Program-made: the position numbers and the translations under genes | Source: Motiliproteus sp047633175 | Lineage (GTDB): Bacteria; Pseudomonadota; Gammaproteobacteria; Pseudomonadales; Balneatricaceae | Direction: 5' to 3' | Assembly (NCBI GenBank): GCA_047633175.1 | Contig: JBLIEQ010000012.1 | Span: 52,199-116,198, forward strand | Length of the DNA: 64,000 bases | Notes under the pieces: model-generated | Told to the model about the DNA's origin: nothing | The model's input: the letters and a program-made list of their open reading frames with translations, nothing else | Databases searched by the model: none | In this document: positions 62,270 to 64,000 of the stretch, one piece after another | Position numbering within the stretch: position 1 is the first letter of the stretch | Layout: each line of letters begins with the position of its first letter

Positions 62270-62569
62270 ATGAACAATCCATTGCCTGTGCGCCTTCGTT
62301 CGGCACGTAAGGCGGCGAATTTAACTCAACAGCAGTTGGGCGTCCTGCTCGGGATGGACCTAAACACTGCCAGTGCCCGTATGAACCAGTATGAAAAAGG
62401 CAAGCACTCACCGGATTTCCAGACTTTGCAGCGACTGGCTGAGAAGCTGGGGGTTCCTGTTGCCTATTTTTTTTGTGAAGAAGAGGTGACGGCTGAAATT
62501 GTTAAGCTGGTATCAAAGCTAAGCCCTCAAGAAAAAAAGCATTTGTTGGACAATCTGCAGCCGAAGTAA
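62270..62569 (+). CDS. Xre-family regulator of the Tn7-like element
   Basis: A 99-residue DNA-binding protein with a single N-terminal helix-turn-helix: LRSARKAANLTQQQLGVLLG and MDLNTASARMNQYEKGKHSP (residues 8-55), then DFQTLQRLAEKLGVPVAYFF. The C-terminal KLVSKLSPQEKKHLLDNLQ is probably a dimerisation helix. Xre genes accompany I-F3 Tn7-like elements, where they regulate guide or transposition gene expression. Here it follows tnsC by 93 bp with its own palindromic control region. Intact. Confidence 0.9.
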   Translation: MNNPLPVRLRSARKAANLTQQQLGVLLGMDLNTASARMNQYEKGKHSPDFQTLQRLAEKLGVPVAYFFCEEEVTAEIVKLVSKLSPQEKKHLLDNLQPK

Positions 62570-62572
62570 CCC

Positions 62573-62827
62573 TTGTTCGTACCTGCTTGCTGGTCAGCTC
62601 TTACGGCCGCCGCCGCCCTTGCTGCTGCATTACGCCCTCATGTAAAAATAGAGTCGGGCAATGTCATCACGCCCAACAGCCACAAGATTAGTGGCCTCCC
62701 TAGCAGCCCAACCCTTCCCAATTACCATTCGAATCTTAGGGTTTATGCCCTACCCTGGCTGCGCTGCACTTCCATGAAGGGTACTATCACCGATTCGCCC
62801 TATTGGTTGACCGAGACAACGAGCCCC
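62573..62827. other. Cargo start, no gene recognised
   Basis: GC-rich at first (CCGCCGCCGCCC) then mixed. An open frame exists but has no recognisable family or ribosome site. It may be a promoter region or a remnant before hsdM. Confidence 0.4.
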
Positions 62828-62936
62828 TATGTTTGAACAAGCATTTAAGAACATCGACGATATCCTGCATAAGGATGCTGGCGCGTCCAGTGAGCCGGAC
62901 TACACCGAACAGTCGATATGGATGCTGTTTTTTAAG
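62828..62936 (+). pseudogene. hsdM: Truncated hsdM (type I restriction-modification methyltransferase)
   Basis: Only the N-terminal 36 residues remain: MFEQAFKNIDDILHKDAG, then SEPDYTEQSIWMLFFK. This is the opening of HsdM (FEQAFKNIDD..LxxxxG..ELDYTEQ..W.LFLKYLD). At about 62937 it passes into IS sequence, so the rest is lost. Type I RM genes are frequent Tn7-like cargo. Confidence 0.85.
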
Positions 62937-63560
62937 TCAGTCCAGCGCTGATACGTACGTTCGGTAATCCCCAGCTCGCGACAAGCCTTATAAAGTGCCG
63001 CGCCGGACGTCACCGCCTCATTGATTAATACCACTGCCATTTCGCGATCTCGGCTGAGGATCATTCGTCCTCGCTTTCCCCCAGATCGTATTGGCTTTTT
63101 TTCTGAGGACCAATAGCGCGGCGGTTTCTGCCAGTACGTACTCCTTGCGGCGTAAATCGACCTCTAAACATTTGATGCGTTTTTTTGTCAGCCCGGCCTC
63201 GTGATCTGCACTGCTTTTCTTGTTCATCAGTTATGGCATTGGCCCCCATACAGGCGCGCTTCCACTGCTCTATTTGCTCTGCAAAAAGACCTTTCTACGA
63301 CAATATTCTGCCAATTCAGCGGTATTTAAGGTGGCAGTTTCTAACACCACCGCAAACTTATCCACCGATGACCATTGCTCAGCGTTCTTTCATCTCCAGG
63401 CACGGCGACACCACTACTCTTAGTTTGTTTTCGCCAATTATACAGGGTGCCTTGGGTGATTCCGGTCTCTGCCGCCAAGCGGGATACAGACATGTTAGTC
63501 GGTGGCATCATCTTCTGAATAACCGCCTCTTTACGGTAACCGGTTATTCTGAGGCGTAGT
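62937..63560 (-). mobile_element. IS3-family fragment (orfA broken, orfB 5' only)
   Basis: Reads on the minus strand. The OrfA start region has RKEAVIQKMMPPTNMSVSRL and AETGITQGTLYNWRKQTKSS, a helix-turn-helix opening. Later frames give CLEVDLRRKEYVLAETAALL and VLRKKANTIWG, in at least two different frames. OrfB begins MILSRDREMAVVLINEAVTS and is cut off after LGITERTYQRW at the hsdM junction. At least two frameshifts plus truncation: inactive. Confidence 0.83.
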
Positions 63561-64000
63561 TGATGTCCCGATATAAGTCTGACCGTAACGGCTGATCTGC
63601 AAACTTCTCTTTCCATACCCTTGGCGTTAGCTCTTCCACCCGGCTGGCCGGGTGCTCACTGATCCGCAGCAGCACATCGGTCAGATAGGTGTATGGATTG
63701 ATATCGTGCAGTTTGCAAGTGCTGATCAGGCTCTGAATGATGCCCACATGCTCCGCGCCCAGTTCTGTCCAACAGAATAACCAATTTTTTTTGCCCATAG
63801 GAGTGGGACGAAGGGTGCGTTCCAGATGATTGGTATCCAGCGGCACATCCGGATCTTCCAGGAACACGCGCAGGGCGGCTTCTCTTTTCATGACGTAGCC
63901 CAGCGCTTTGCTGAGAGGGTTCGAGGGTGTCAAATCGCCCCGTCGAATCTGTTTGTCACACCACTCGAAGAAGTTATCGACCACCGGCTTGCTGTGCTTC
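63544..64000 (-). CDS. tnpC: IS66-family transposase TnpC, C-terminal part (runs off the window)
   Basis: Reads in from beyond 64000: PVVDNFFEWCDKQIRRGDLT, SKALGYVMKREAALRVFLED and NHLERTLRPTPMGKKNWLFC, with the Glu of the DDE site in the NHLERT block, then HVGIIQSLISTCKLHDINPY and the IS66 C-terminal element TPRVWKEKFADQPLRSD. Ends LYRDINYASE at 63544, where it meets the IS3 fragment. The 5' part, with TnpA and TnpB if present, is outside the window. Confidence 0.92.
   Translation of the reverse strand, partial: KHSKPVVDNFFEWCDKQIRRGDLTPSNPLSKALGYVMKREAALRVFLEDPDVPLDTNHLERTLRPTPMGKKNWLFCWTELGAEHVGIIQSLISTCKLHDINPYTYLTDVLLRISEHPASRVEELTPRVWKEKFADQPLRSDLYRDINYASE

Larger units (their letters stand above)
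58487..64000 (+). mobile_element. Tn7-like transposon inserted next to ffs (continues beyond the window)
   Basis: Starts at a TGT end with TnsB-type repeats, 15 bp after ffs. Order inside: tnsA (frameshifted), tnsB (two frameshifts), tnsC, Xre regulator, then cargo with a truncated hsdM and IS3/IS66-family sequences. The far end is not in the window, so neither TniQ/TnsD, Cas genes nor a CRISPR array can be judged. The ffs site and Xre gene agree with elements of the type I-F3 group. Confidence 0.85.

Noticed and set aside
62573..62836. 87-codon frame between xre and hsdM
   Set aside because: No ribosome site, low-complexity start and no recognisable family; the real gene start nearby is hsdM at 62828.
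58487..64000. CRISPR array or Cas genes within the Tn7-like element
   Set aside because: No direct-repeat array or Cas/TniQ protein is visible before the window ends; absence beyond 64000 cannot be judged.

Overview
The window looks like a chromosomal piece of a marine, Oceanospirillales-like gammaproteobacterium. This is inferred from gene content only: a complete sarcosine-oxidase operon for glycine-betaine catabolism, an electron-transfer-flavoprotein branch, an NhaC-type Na+/H+ antiporter, TorRTS-like signalling and GGDEF/EAL signalling, with RecJ, ThrC, Hom and 4.5S RNA in the core. No tRNA, 16S/23S rRNA or CRISPR array was seen.

Layout. 1-7.6 kb: membrane and small hypothetical proteins, a GAF-PAS-GGDEF-EAL protein, an EF-hand protein, a glutamine-amidotransferase-like protein and NdpA. 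7.9-17.0 kb, minus strand: glyA-sda-soxBDAG-purU, which demethylates sarcosine to glycine, turns glycine plus a C1 unit into serine, deaminates serine to pyruvate and recycles formyl-THF. 17.3-21.2 kb: response regulator, periplasmic binding protein and hybrid kinase. 22.5-28.6 kb: nhaC, a GbdR-like GlxA/AraC regulator, a GcvR-like ACT protein followed by a small 13-residue-repeat protein, and the glutathione formaldehyde-detoxification pair fghA/adhC. 28.8-33.7 kb: LysR, TolC, and a PAS kinase/FixJ-type regulator pair whose regulator start is tandemly triplicated.

33.9-38.5 kb is accessory DNA. It holds a broken ccdB, then a minus-strand array of integron gene cassettes (GNAT, methyltransferase, membrane protein, HigBA toxin-antitoxin) separated by three attC sites with no integrase, then a frameshifted RAYT transposase with inverted terminal repeats and an isochorismatase-fold protein. 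39-47.8 kb: EtfA/EtfB, ETF-ubiquinone oxidoreductase, a kinase lacking its phospho-acceptor His, a nitronate monooxygenase-like enzyme, and a LysR/MFS divergent pair. 47.9-52.0 kb: an IS256 relic, an AT-rich two-gene island (permease plus FAD/NAD(P)-binding protein) and a 5' fragment of a group II intron. 52.0-58.3 kb: recJ, a DUF218 protein, thrC, hom and a TlpA-like thioredoxin.

The most notable object starts at 58.36 kb. Directly 3' of the 4.5S SRP RNA gene (ffs) lies one end of a Tn7-like transposon: a TGT terminus, three TnsB-site-like repeats at 21-22 bp spacing, then tnsA, tnsB, tnsC and an Xre regulator with paired operator-like palindromes. The ffs target, the gene order and the Xre gene match Tn7-like elements of the type I-F3 CRISPR-associated group. 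Neither TniQ nor Cas genes lie inside the window. tnsA (one) and tnsB (two) carry single-base frameshifts, and a truncated hsdM followed by IS3- and IS66-family debris shows later decay of the cargo.
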